Part shown: piece by piece, positions 33,807-41,589 of the stretch | Layout: every line of letters begins with the position of its first letter | Numbering within the stretch: the stretch's first letter is position 1 | NCBI RefSeq assembly: GCF_022631375.1 | Contig: NZ_JALBGC010000004.1 | Span: forward strand, 682,001 to 746,000 | Origin: Hymenobacter cyanobacteriorum | GTDB lineage: Bacteria > Bacteroidota > Bacteroidia > Cytophagales > Hymenobacteraceae | Length of the DNA stretch: 64,000 nt | Direction of reading: 5' to 3' | Program-made: the position numbers and the translations under genes | The notes under the pieces: generated by a model | The model's database searches: none | Told to the model about the DNA's origin: nothing | The model's input: only the letters and a program-made list of their open reading frames with translations

Positions 33807-33814
33807 TACTTTTG
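33807..33814 (+). promoter_or_regulatory. Putative -7 box (TACTTTTG) of the antiporter gene
   Basis: An exact match to TAnnTTTG in the gap between the membrane protein and the antiporter, 107 bases upstream of the ATG. No TTTG is present at -33. Confidence 0.4.
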
Positions 33815-33921
33815 CGGGCTGCGGGCGGGCTATTTTTAAGCCGCCGCTGCCTTCTTATGTCTCTCGGTCAACCTGTTTTCGTCCCCGCCTTTCACCGCCG
33901 GCCGGCCGCCGGCCGCTCGCT

Positions 33922-35319
33922 ATGAGCCAGCGGCGGGAAACGGGCCTCTACGCGGCCGTACTACTGGGTTTTCTGACGCTCATTGCCGGGCTGTTGCGGG
34001 CCGGTGCGCACCTCGAAACGGCCAGCGTAAAAGCCGCGGCGGCCAGCAGCGGCACCGCCTGGGCCGATTTTGTGGCCGCGCTGCACCAGGGCTGGCATTC
34101 GCCCCTGGCCCTGCTGCTGGCCCAAATGGTCGCCATTCTGCTGGCCGCCCGGGGGCTGGGAGCCCTGTGCCGCCGCATTGGCCAGCCCGCGGTGGTGGGC
34201 GAAATGACGGCCGGTATTCTGCTGGGGCCGTCGCTGCTGGGGCGCTATTTTCCGGAGTTTTCGGCCCGGCTGTTTCCGGTGGCTTCGCTCGATAACATTA
34301 AGTTTCTAAGTCAGATTGGGCTGATTCTGTTCATGTTCGTGGTAGGCATGGAGCTGGATTTGCGCGCCCTGCGCGGCAAGGCCCGGCAGGCCGTTATCAT
34401 CAGCCACGCCAGCATTGCGCTGCCGTTTGGGCTGGGGCTGGGGCTGGCGTATTTTCTCTACGATGGGTTTGCGCCGGCCGGCGTGCGGTTTGCTTCGTTC
34501 GGGCTGTTTCTGGGCATTGCCATGAGCATCACGGCGTTTCCGGTGCTGGCGCGCATTGTGCGCGACCGCGGCCTGCACCGCACGCCGCTTGGCACGCTCG
34601 TCATCACCTGCGCCGCCGCCGACGATGTGACCGCCTGGTGCCTGCTGGCCGCCGTAGTTGCCTCGGTGAAGGCCGGCTCGCCGGGCAGTGCCGGTTTTCT
34701 GCTGCTGCTGGCCCTGTCCTACGTGCTGCTGATGGTGGGCGGCGTGCGCCCCTTGCTGGCCCGCATCGGCCTGCCGCACCACGCCAGCGGCCGCCCCAGA
34801 AAAGCGGCCCTGCCGGTGTTCTTTCTCACGCTTATGCTCTCCGCTTTTGCGGCCGAAGCCATTGGCATTCACGCGCTGTTCGGGGCGTTTCTGGCCGGGG
34901 CCATTATGCCCACCGATAATCAGCTGCGCGAGTTCGTGAGCAGCAAGGTGCAGGATGTGGCCGTGGTGCTGCTGTTGCCGCTGTTCTTCGTGTTCACCGG
35001 GCTGCGCACCGAAATCGGGCTGCTCAACTCTGGCTACCTGTGGGGCATTTGCGGGCTCATCATCGTGGTGGCGGTGGCCGGCAAGCTGCTGGGTAGCGCC
35101 CTGGCGGCCCGCCTCGTGGGCCACAACTGGCCCGACAGCCTCCGCATCGGCGCGCTGATGAACACGCGCGGCCTCATGGAAATCGTGGTGCTCAACATTG
35201 GGTACGACCTTGGCATCCTTACCCCGGCCATCTTCGCCATGCTGGTCATCATGGCCCTGGCCACCACCTGCATGGCCGGCCCGGCGCTGAACTTACTCGA
35301 CCGCCGCTATCCTGCCTGA
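33922..35319 (+). CDS. Cation:proton antiporter, CPA2 family
   Basis: 465 residues, about thirteen helices. Family marks are QPAVVGEMTAGILLGPSLLG in helix 3, LILFMFVVGMELD, the motif AMSITAFPVLARIVRDRGL with the aspartate-bearing ITCAAADDVTAW stretch, GIHALFGAFLAGAIMP and LMNTRGLMEIVVLNIGYDLGIL. The paired aspartates in the AADD segment match the ion site of Na+(K+)/H+ exchangers. The protein ends after the membrane domain without the cytosolic RCK/TrkA-N part of KefB. It should exchange a monovalent cation for protons at the inner membrane. A bidirectional terminator follows. Confidence 0.95.
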   Translation: MSQRRETGLYAAVLLGFLTLIAGLLRAGAHLETASVKAAAASSGTAWADFVAALHQGWHSPLALLLAQMVAILLAARGLGALCRRIGQPAVVGEMTAGILLGPSLLGRYFPEFSARLFPVASLDNIKFLSQIGLILFMFVVGMELDLRALRGKARQAVIISHASIALPFGLGLGLAYFLYDGFAPAGVRFASFGLFLGIAMSITAFPVLARIVRDRGLHRTPLGTLVITCAAADDVTAWCLLAAVVASVKAGSPGSAGFLLLLALSYVLLMVGGVRPLLARIGLPHHASGRPRKAALPVFFLTLMLSAFAAEAIGIHALFGAFLAGAIMPTDNQLREFVSSKVQDVAVVLLLPLFFVFTGLRTEIGLLNSGYLWGICGLIIVVAVAGKLLGSALAARLVGHNWPDSLRIGALMNTRGLMEIVVLNIGYDLGILTPAIFAMLVIMALATTCMAGPALNLLDRRYPA

Positions 35320-35351
35320 AAAGGCGCCGTTGAACCCTTCCCCTTCGGCAT

Positions 35352-35388
35352 AAAAAAAGGCAGCCCCCGATTCGGAAGCTGCCTTTTC
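35352..35388. terminator. Bidirectional terminator between convergent genes
   Basis: AAAAAAAGGCAGC and GCTGCCTTTT enclose a 13-base loop, with A- and T-runs on both sides. It separates the antiporter (plus) from the PLD gene (minus). Confidence 0.85.
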
Positions 35389-35405
35389 ATTTTTTAACTA
35401 CCTGC

Positions 35406-37778
35406 TTACTGCACCACTACGCGGCTCGTCTGTACGGCCTCGGGGGTGGTTACCTGCACCATGTACAGGCCGGCTTTCAGCGTCGTGGCGTCGATGGTCA
35501 GGTCTGCGCCGTTCAGGGGCTGGGTCTGGGTCATCACCACGCGGCCGGTTACGTCGCGCAGCACCACCGTGGCGGTGCGGGCCGCCGTGCCGGTGAGGTG
35601 CAGCTGGAAGCTGCCGCGCGTCGGGTTGGGGTAGGCCTGCAGCGTGTTGGCCTGAATGCTGCCGGCCTTGGTGGCCAGCGTGAGGCGGCACACCACCACG
35701 CCGGGCACAGCCTGCTCGGCAATGCGGGCGGCGTATTCCTGGTAGTAGCGGTTGGTGATTTTGGCATCGTGCACCACCAGCGTGTTCTCGTCGTTCTCGG
35801 TATCGGCCGAGGCGGTCCAGTTGTGCGAGCCCACGAACACCGTCGGGTCCGACTGGCTGGCGCCGGCGTCCACAATCAGGGTTTTGTGGTGCATGATGCC
35901 GCTGGTTTTCTTGATGAGCACGCGGTTGCCCATGCCCGCTTTGATGAGGCGGAAGGCGTACCCGGCCGTGCCGCTGGTGTCGTTCACGAGGCCGTCGGAG
36001 CAGGCGGCAATGTTGCGGCTCGTTACCTGGCTGGCCAGGGCGCGGCCCAGGTCGGCGCGGGTGATGAGCATCGACTCGAAGTGCAGGTCGTTATCGGCCG
36101 AGGCAATGGCGGTGAGCAGGCGGCCGTTCACGTTGTCGGTGGGCGAGAAGTACGACTCCACCGAGCGGCCGCCAATCATCAGGAAGTGCGGCGTGTTGTC
36201 GGTCTTGCGCGAGCCAAACAGGATGGTGCCGGCCACATCGGTTTTCGAGCCCCACATCTCCTCAAACTCTACGGTGTACACGCGGGCCAGGGCCTGGTCC
36301 TGCAAGGCAATCACGTTGTTGCGGTCGGTGGCCAACTGGGCCCCGGTCCAGTTCATCGAGCCCGTCCACACCCACGGAATGTTGGGGTTGGCGTTTTCGG
36401 CATCAATAATCACAAATTTGTTGTGCATGATGGCGCTGCCGCTGCTGCCGGCCTGGGCCGGGCGCCCCACGCGGGGAATGTTGGCGGGCAACTGGCCCAC
36501 GCTCACGTTGGCGTTGTCGTCTTCGTACACGATGCGCACGCGCACGCCGCGGTTTTTAGCGGCAATCACGGCATCCTTAATCACCGTGCTGTTCCAGTTG
36601 TAGATGGCAATATCCAGCGTCTGGGTAGCGCGGTTGATGTACTTCGCCAGCGTATCGGCCGCGCTGCCGTTGGGCGTGTACACGGCCGTGTTGCCGGGCA
36701 GCGCCAGGGAGGCATCCACGGGATTGTTGAAGTAGTTTTTGATAACGCCCGACGACAGCGAAGCCGTAATCATAGGTACGAGGCGCGACTCGGAGCGGCC
36801 CACGCTGTTCACCGACACGGCCTGCACGTAGTAGATGGTGGCCGGCTGCAGGCCCGTCAGCGTCTGGCTATGCGCGTTGCTGAGGGTTGTGCTGCCCGGT
36901 ATCGTCGTAATCTGGGCGCTAGTGGGGTTGGGCACCGTCGAGTACGAGAGGCGCGTATCGCCGGTGTTCGAGGTGTTGAACGACACGGTGAAGCCCGTGG
37001 TGGTGATGTTGCTCGGCACCGGCGTCGTCGTCAGGTTGGGCGTGAGGCCCTGGATGAAGTCGGCGTACTTGCGGTTGAGCAGCTGGTAGCCGCCGGTGGT
37101 TGCGGTAGCCGAGGCCGAATACTGGCTCACGATGCCCACGGCATCGAACGTGCCGGTGGGGCTGGGCTTGCCAATCAGGCCATCGGCCCCGTTCGAGTTG
37201 GTGGGCACGTAGGTTACCAGCGTCGAGTTGTTGTTCAGCCGGTAGGTGGTGTTGGCCGCAAACGACGTCACCGAAGCCCCGCCCGTGGTGTTCACCGACG
37301 TCAGGCCGTTGATGCGCACCAGCATGCCTTCGTATTGCTCGTCGTAGGCCGACGCCGCATTGGCCGCCGTGAAGACCTTGGGGGCCGGTAGCGGCCGGTT
37401 GCCGGCCAGCACAGTCAGCGAGGTGATGGGGTCAATTTCGAGCAGGCCGCGGAACATTTTCAGGCCGCCGGTTACCTGAATGCTGTCGCCGAGCGACAAG
37501 GTGTTGAGGGTGCTGGCAAACGCGCCGGCATCGGTCGAGTACACGCCCACGCCCGAGTTCGGATTCGTACCATCCTGAATGTAGCGGATGATGCTCACCG
37601 AGGAGCCCAGCTCAGCGCCGTTCGTCACAATGCCGCGCACCGTGACCGTGGGGCCCGCCACGTTGTTGGCGGTGGGGGCCTGGGCCCGCGCCTGCGCAAT
37701 GGTAATAACTGTTTGGGCAGCCGCCGAGCCGCCCGTGAGCATACCTGCGAGCAACGCCAGCAGAGTAAATTTTTTCAT
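35406..37778 (-). CDS. Secreted OB-fold / FnIII / phospholipase D-like protein with T9SS domain
   Basis: 790 residues from the ATG at 37778, with signal peptide MKKFTLLALLAGMLTGGSAAA. Domains: an OB-fold-like region (about 25-240, VTVRGIVTNGAE, LGDSIQVTGGLKMF), a fibronectin type III domain (about 250-340, ending LTGLQPATIYYVQAVSVNS), a phospholipase D-like pair and a C-terminal T9SS sorting domain (YPNPTRGSFQLHL, GLYMVQVT). Both HKD motifs are intact: His452-Lys454-Asp459 (HNKFVIID) and His630-Lys632-Asp637 (HHKTLIVD), with GSMNWTG and GSHNWTA after them. Known HKD proteins cleave phosphodiesters of lipids or nucleic acids. The OB-fold favours a nucleic acid substrate, but that is inference. 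It should be surface-exposed or secreted. Confidence 0.9.
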   Translation of the reverse strand: MKKFTLLALLAGMLTGGSAAAQTVITIAQARAQAPTANNVAGPTVTVRGIVTNGAELGSSVSIIRYIQDGTNPNSGVGVYSTDAGAFASTLNTLSLGDSIQVTGGLKMFRGLLEIDPITSLTVLAGNRPLPAPKVFTAANAASAYDEQYEGMLVRINGLTSVNTTGGASVTSFAANTTYRLNNNSTLVTYVPTNSNGADGLIGKPSPTGTFDAVGIVSQYSASATATTGGYQLLNRKYADFIQGLTPNLTTTPVPSNITTTGFTVSFNTSNTGDTRLSYSTVPNPTSAQITTIPGSTTLSNAHSQTLTGLQPATIYYVQAVSVNSVGRSESRLVPMITASLSSGVIKNYFNNPVDASLALPGNTAVYTPNGSAADTLAKYINRATQTLDIAIYNWNSTVIKDAVIAAKNRGVRVRIVYEDDNANVSVGQLPANIPRVGRPAQAGSSGSAIMHNKFVIIDAENANPNIPWVWTGSMNWTGAQLATDRNNVIALQDQALARVYTVEFEEMWGSKTDVAGTILFGSRKTDNTPHFLMIGGRSVESYFSPTDNVNGRLLTAIASADNDLHFESMLITRADLGRALASQVTSRNIAACSDGLVNDTSGTAGYAFRLIKAGMGNRVLIKKTSGIMHHKTLIVDAGASQSDPTVFVGSHNWTASADTENDENTLVVHDAKITNRYYQEYAARIAEQAVPGVVVCRLTLATKAGSIQANTLQAYPNPTRGSFQLHLTGTAARTATVVLRDVTGRVVMTQTQPLNGADLTIDATTLKAGLYMVQVTTPEAVQTSRVVVQ

Positions 37779-37919
37779 GCGTAAAAAGAACTGAGTGGGA
37801 ATGAAATGAAATAGGGTTGCGTCGAAGCCGAAGGACAAAGATGCTGAACTTCAGCTGAACGAACCGTGAAGAGCCGCCGGAAGTGCCCGGCTTTGCAAGA
37901 AGTTGATTTTTTGCGGCTC

Positions 37920-38924
37920 TTAATTCTTACCGCTCAGGCGCACCCGCTTGCCGTTGCCCGTGATGAAGGGCACGGGCGGGGCCGTTTCGGTGCCGGCGGC
38001 GTTGCGCGAGCTCACCTCCACGTAGTAAGTGGTGCCCGGAATGAGGTTGGTAATGGGCAGGCTGTGGCGGGTGGTCAGGGCCGGGTCAACCAGGCTTTCC
38101 TTGAGCTGCTTGGGGTCGAGGCCGTAGCGCACGCGGGTGTCGCCGGGGTTCAGCGTCGAAAACACCACCGTGAAGCCGTTGCCCGTCACGTTCACCGGCA
38201 CCGGCTCTTCGGTGAGGCGGGGCAGGCCGCCGCCGCGCACCAGGTCGGTGGCCAGGCGGGGCATCAGCTGGTAGCCGCCCACCCCGCTGGGGGCAAACTG
38301 GCTCAGCACCCCGCGCACGTCGAACGGCTCGCTGGTGGGCGGCGTGGCATCAACCAAGCCCTCGGGGCCGCTGCTGGCCGACATGACGCGGACCAGCCCG
38401 CCGCTCTGGCCGTTGAGCAGGTAGTTGGAGTTGCCGGCCAGGGTGGTGGCCACTGTGCCGGTGGGCGTGGTCAGGCGCGTCACGCCTTTGATTTCCAGGA
38501 GGCGGCTTTCGTTGGCTTCCACGAAGGCCTCGGTGGCGCGCTCGACGGGCACCTGCAGCGCGCGCACGCGCACGCCGCTGGCCAGCTTGTGGAAGGAGGC
38601 AATGGGGTCCATCTCGGTCAGGCCGTTGTACACCTTCAACTGGCCGGTTACCTGAATGCTGTCGCCGGAACGCAGTTCGGCAAAGCCCGCGAGCTTGGTG
38701 GGCTGGGCATACAGGGCCAGGCCCGCGTCGGCGTCCTGCACGTAACGGATGTTGCCCATTTCGGGCCCGTTAATCACCACGGCACGCACCGTGACGGTGC
38801 TACCGGGCGGCAGCGCCCGCGCAGCCTTGATGGTGAGCACCGGGGGCGTGCCCGGGCCGGGCGGAGTGGGCGTTTCGGATGCAAACCCGGTGAGGAGACC
38901 GGCGAGAAGTAAGAATGAAGTCAT
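37920..38924 (-). CDS. Secreted OB-fold / FnIII protein, short paralogue lacking PLD and T9SS domains
   Basis: 334 residues from the ATG at 38924, with signal peptide MTSFLLLAGLLTGFAS. It repeats the N-terminal architecture of the downstream PLD gene: VTVRAVVINGPEMGNIRYVQ, RSGDSIQVTGQLKVYNGLTE and DPIASF in the OB-like part, then VPVNVTGNGFTVVFSTLNPG and LIPGTTYYVEVSSRNAAG in the FnIII domain. It stops there with GKRVRLSGKN, without a frameshift, so it is not simply a truncation by mutation. Lack of a T9SS sorting domain suggests it stays periplasmic. It is transcribed toward the PLD gene with a 141-base gap. The function is unknown. Confidence 0.8.
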   Translation of the reverse strand: MTSFLLLAGLLTGFASETPTPPGPGTPPVLTIKAARALPPGSTVTVRAVVINGPEMGNIRYVQDADAGLALYAQPTKLAGFAELRSGDSIQVTGQLKVYNGLTEMDPIASFHKLASGVRVRALQVPVERATEAFVEANESRLLEIKGVTRLTTPTGTVATTLAGNSNYLLNGQSGGLVRVMSASSGPEGLVDATPPTSEPFDVRGVLSQFAPSGVGGYQLMPRLATDLVRGGGLPRLTEEPVPVNVTGNGFTVVFSTLNPGDTRVRYGLDPKQLKESLVDPALTTRHSLPITNLIPGTTYYVEVSSRNAAGTETAPPVPFITGNGKRVRLSGKN

Positions 38925-39048
38925 GCTCGGGGTAATTGGAAAATAAACAGACTGACAACGAGGCTGCCCTCGCAAAGTTCAGGATAAAATATTCATTTTC
39001 CGCTACCTCAAAGGCAAAATTCTTGCTTGGATTCGTTCAGTTCAATCT

Positions 39049-40089
39049 TTACAAAATATTAACTTCCGGGTGAAGCTCGACGGCAAACTGCTGCCGTACG
39101 GCCGCAATGATTTCCTCGGCCAGCGCCCGGATTTCGCTGCCCGTGGCCCCGCCGTGGTTCACCAGCACCAAGGCCTGGCGGGCGTGCACGCCGTGGGTGC
39201 CCGCGCCGGGGCCGCGCCGCAGCCCTTTCCAGCCGGCGCGCTCGATGAGCCAGCCGGCGGGCACTTTCACGCCGCCGGGCACGGGGTAGCCGGGCAGGTC
39301 GGGGTACTGGCTTTTGAGGCGGTCGAAGGCGGCTTGGGAAATTTCGGGGTTCTTGAAGAACGAGCCTGCGTTGCCGATTTCGGCCGGGTCGGGCAGCTTC
39401 GAGCGGCGGATGTGCACCACGGCCTGGCTCACCTGCTGCGGCGTGGGCTCGCCCCCGATGCCCAGCTCGGCCAGCGTTTCGGTGATGGCGCCGTACTGCA
39501 CGTTGGGGCGGGCCTGGCGGTGCAGGCGCAGCACCACGGCCGTCACCACAAACTGGTGTTTGAGCACGTTCTTGAACACGCTTTCGCGGTAGCCAAAGCC
39601 GCAGTCGGCCGCCGAAAATACCCGCAATGCGCCGGTGGCAATTTCCACGGCTTCGAGGTGGTCGAAGGTGTCGCGCAGCTCGGCGCCGTAGGCCCCAATG
39701 TTCTGCAACGGGGCGGCGCCCACCGTGCCGGGAATGAGCGAAAGGTTTTCGATGCCGCTCAGCTGCTGGTCGAGGGCGTATTCGACGAGTCCATGCCAGC
39801 TCTCGCCGGCCCCGGCGCGCACCAGTGCGGTTTGGCTGTCGCCGTCCTCGCTCAGAATTTCCAGCCCGCGAATCTCATTCTTGAGCACCACGCCCGGGAA
39901 ATCCTGCGTGAACAACAGGTTGGAACCACCACCGAGGATGAGCTTGTCGGCGGCCCGCACCTGCGGCAGCTGCAGTAGCTGGCGCAGCGCATCGGCCGAG
40001 GCGAAGCGGGCGAAGTAGCGGGCCCGCACATCGAGGCCGAAAGTGTTGTAGGGGCGAAGGGAAACGTTTTCTTCGAGCGTAGGCATCAT
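39049..40089 (-). CDS. murB: UDP-N-acetylenolpyruvoylglucosamine reductase
   Basis: 346 residues (345 if the second Met at 40086 is used). It reduces UDP-GlcNAc-enolpyruvate to UDP-MurNAc with NADPH and FAD in peptidoglycan precursor synthesis. Visible motifs are YNTFGLDVRA, the FAD-binding LILGGGSNLLF, GIENLSLIPGTVGAAPLQNIGA, the catalytic-serine loop GNAGSFFKNP and the C-terminal HPEVNIL with the active-site glutamate. It is the E. coli-like type I enzyme by length. A TACCTTTG promoter box lies four bases before the start codon, so the mRNA may be leaderless. No other mur gene is adjacent. Confidence 0.97.
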   Translation of the reverse strand: MMPTLEENVSLRPYNTFGLDVRARYFARFASADALRQLLQLPQVRAADKLILGGGSNLLFTQDFPGVVLKNEIRGLEILSEDGDSQTALVRAGAGESWHGLVEYALDQQLSGIENLSLIPGTVGAAPLQNIGAYGAELRDTFDHLEAVEIATGALRVFSAADCGFGYRESVFKNVLKHQFVVTAVVLRLHRQARPNVQYGAITETLAELGIGGEPTPQQVSQAVVHIRRSKLPDPAEIGNAGSFFKNPEISQAAFDRLKSQYPDLPGYPVPGGVKVPAGWLIERAGWKGLRRGPGAGTHGVHARQALVLVNHGGATGSEIRALAEEIIAAVRQQFAVELHPEVNIL

Positions 40090-40093
40090 GCCG

Positions 40094-40101
40094 CAAAGGT
40101 A
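40094..40101 (-). promoter_or_regulatory. Putative -7 box (TACCTTTG) of murB
   Basis: Minus-strand TACCTTTG, an exact TAnnTTTG match, ends four bases before the murB ATG. Transcription starting six or seven bases downstream would begin at the first or second ATG codon. Confidence 0.5.
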
Positions 40102-40112
40102 GCGGCCGGGCC

Positions 40113-40207
40113 GTAGCGCACTGTAGCGCGGACCCTGCCAGTCTGCTTCTGGGCGAGGCTATTCCATGCAAACGCGGACTCGCAGAGCCCACGCTACAGT
40201 GCGCTAC
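40113..40207. repeat. Palindromic repeat, GTAGCGTGGAC family (second copy)
   Basis: The left arm GTAGCGCACTGTAGCGCGGA and the right arm with its complement (TCCGCG... ending CACGCTACAGTGCGCTAC) are about 34 bases each with several mismatches. The right arm contains the stop codon of the lipoprotein gene at 40204. Related in sequence to 15186-15268. Confidence 0.8.
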
Positions 40208-40761
40208 TTCGGGTTAGCCTTCACGTTGAAACGCGAGTCGGCGCGCACGGTGGTGGCCTTGCTCAGGCCCAATTGGGTCATTTCCACGGTGGTGAAAAGG
40301 GTGTAGTTGCCGCTGCGCAGGTAGGCATCGAGCTTCTGGCCCGAGGGCGTGAGGTTGATGGTGGTCTGGCCGGTGGGCACGGGGCTGAGCGAGGCCAGCA
40401 ATACTTTATTCGTGCCAGCCGCATCGGAAGCAATCGAAATGCTGATGCTCTTCACGAAGTCGAAATTCTGCCCGGCCGGGTCGGTAATGGTGAGGGCCAG
40501 GCGGTCGAGGGTCACGTCCTGAATGTATTCGGCGGCCGTGTTATTGTTCTGAAAAGTGCTGTTGGACGTGGAGTTGACCGTGACGCCCGGCAGGGTAATA
40601 ACCGGCCCCACGCCGCCCGGCACCGGCCCGGTGGCCGGCAGCTGAAAAGTGCTGGAATCGTTAATCTGAAAGGTAAGCAGGTCGGCAATTTTTTTGCAGC
40701 CGACGGTGCCGAGCAGCAGGGCCAGCACAAAGAGGACAGGGGCGAACAGGGATTTTTTCAT
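40204..40761 (-). CDS. Hypothetical lipoprotein
   Basis: 185 residues from the ATG at 40761. The signal peptide ends in the lipobox LLLGTVGC, so the protein is lipid-anchored, probably at the outer membrane. The mature part is Thr/Ser/Asn-rich and strand-forming (TLPGVTVNSTSNSTFQNNN, DVTLDRLALTITDPAGQNFD, SISISIASDAAGTNKVLLAS), resembling Bacteroidetes adhesion-type or Ig-like lipoproteins. No named family is recognised. Its stop codon lies inside a palindrome. Confidence 0.75.
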   Translation of the reverse strand: MKKSLFAPVLFVLALLLGTVGCKKIADLLTFQINDSSTFQLPATGPVPGGVGPVITLPGVTVNSTSNSTFQNNNTAAEYIQDVTLDRLALTITDPAGQNFDFVKSISISIASDAAGTNKVLLASLSPVPTGQTTINLTPSGQKLDAYLRSGNYTLFTTVEMTQLGLSKATTVRADSRFNVKANPK

Positions 40762-40843
40762 GAGAAACAAGCTGCCGGCGTGGTGGTGAGGCATGGCAGT
40801 GCGGCTTTTAACGGATAAGCTGCCGGCTTAGTGCGAAATACGC

Positions 40844-41443
40844 TCAGCCCAGATAATGTGCGGCCATGATGATGCCGTAAATCCAGCAGGTGTAGAGGGA
40901 GGCATACCAGAAGCCCTCCCAAAGGCTGGCGCCTAAGCGGCCCCGGCAGCGGTTCGAGTTTTTGAACACCAGCCGCAACGCCCGGAAAAATACCCAGTAC
41001 AGCAGGGCGGCGAAGATGAGAATGCCCGTCCAGAGCAGCGCGCCCACCAGCCAGATGACGAACACGGCCAGAATGGCCACCACCACGGCCATCACAATAG
41101 CGGCCAGGATGCCGAGAATGCCGTGGCCTTCGGAAAAATCGAAATCGGGCAGGCTTTCGAGGCCGCTGGTGCCGGGGAAGTTTTTGCGGCTGATGCGGTC
41201 GGTGAGGCGGCCCACGTCGTCGCGCAGCTTCACGCCGTGGTAGAGGCCCACGGCGGTGAACAGGAAAAAGGCGCCAAATAATATGCTGGTCGAAATCAGT
41301 GAATTGGCAAATAACGTGCGGTGCTGCCCCAGCCCCAGTAGCCACACCGCCACCGTGGTTACCACCACCACGGCCGCCGAAACCAGGGCCACGTTGCCGG
41401 CGCTGAGCAGGCGGTAAGAGCGGGGAGCGGGCGGAGTGGGCAT
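40844..41443 (-). CDS. Hypothetical membrane protein
   Basis: 199 residues from the ATG at 41443 (an ATG four codons earlier is also open). Four to five hydrophobic segments are present, two near the N-terminus (NVALVSAAVVVVTTVAVWLL, FANSLISTSILFGAFFLF) and others after a central soluble loop (DFDFSEGHGILGILAA onward). No family is recognised. It precedes the lipoprotein gene on the same strand with an 82-base gap. A palindrome lies just upstream. Confidence 0.65.
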   Translation of the reverse strand: MPTPPAPRSYRLLSAGNVALVSAAVVVVTTVAVWLLGLGQHRTLFANSLISTSILFGAFFLFTAVGLYHGVKLRDDVGRLTDRISRKNFPGTSGLESLPDFDFSEGHGILGILAAIVMAVVVAILAVFVIWLVGALLWTGILIFAALLYWVFFRALRLVFKNSNRCRGRLGASLWEGFWYASLYTCWIYGIIMAAHYLG

Positions 41444-41462
41444 GGGTCGGGGCAAGAGGGTT

Positions 41463-41567
41463 AAAGCACGTCATGCTGAGCGCAGTCGAAGCATCTCTAC
41501 CGCAGCAGTAAATTATGATTACTTCCCCGACAGAGATGCTTCGACTGCGCTCAGCATGACGTGCTTT
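41463..41567. repeat. Palindromic repeat, GTCATGCTGAGCGCAGTCGA family (copy 3)
   Basis: The arms start AAAGCACGTCATGCTGAGCG (continuing CAGTCGAAGCATCTCT) and the right arm is its reverse complement, ending in GCTTTTTT. Read on the plus strand, this tail could make it a terminator, but the flanking genes are both on the minus strand. The centre of about 25 bases is AT-rich. Confidence 0.9.
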
Positions 41568-41589
41568 TTTATTGTTCCGTTGCCCAGAC

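Noticed and set aside
37920..38924. Short OB/FnIII gene as a frameshifted pseudogene of the PLD gene
   Set aside because: The frame ends with a clean stop and no PLD or T9SS fragments occur downstream in other frames, so it is a separate shorter protein.
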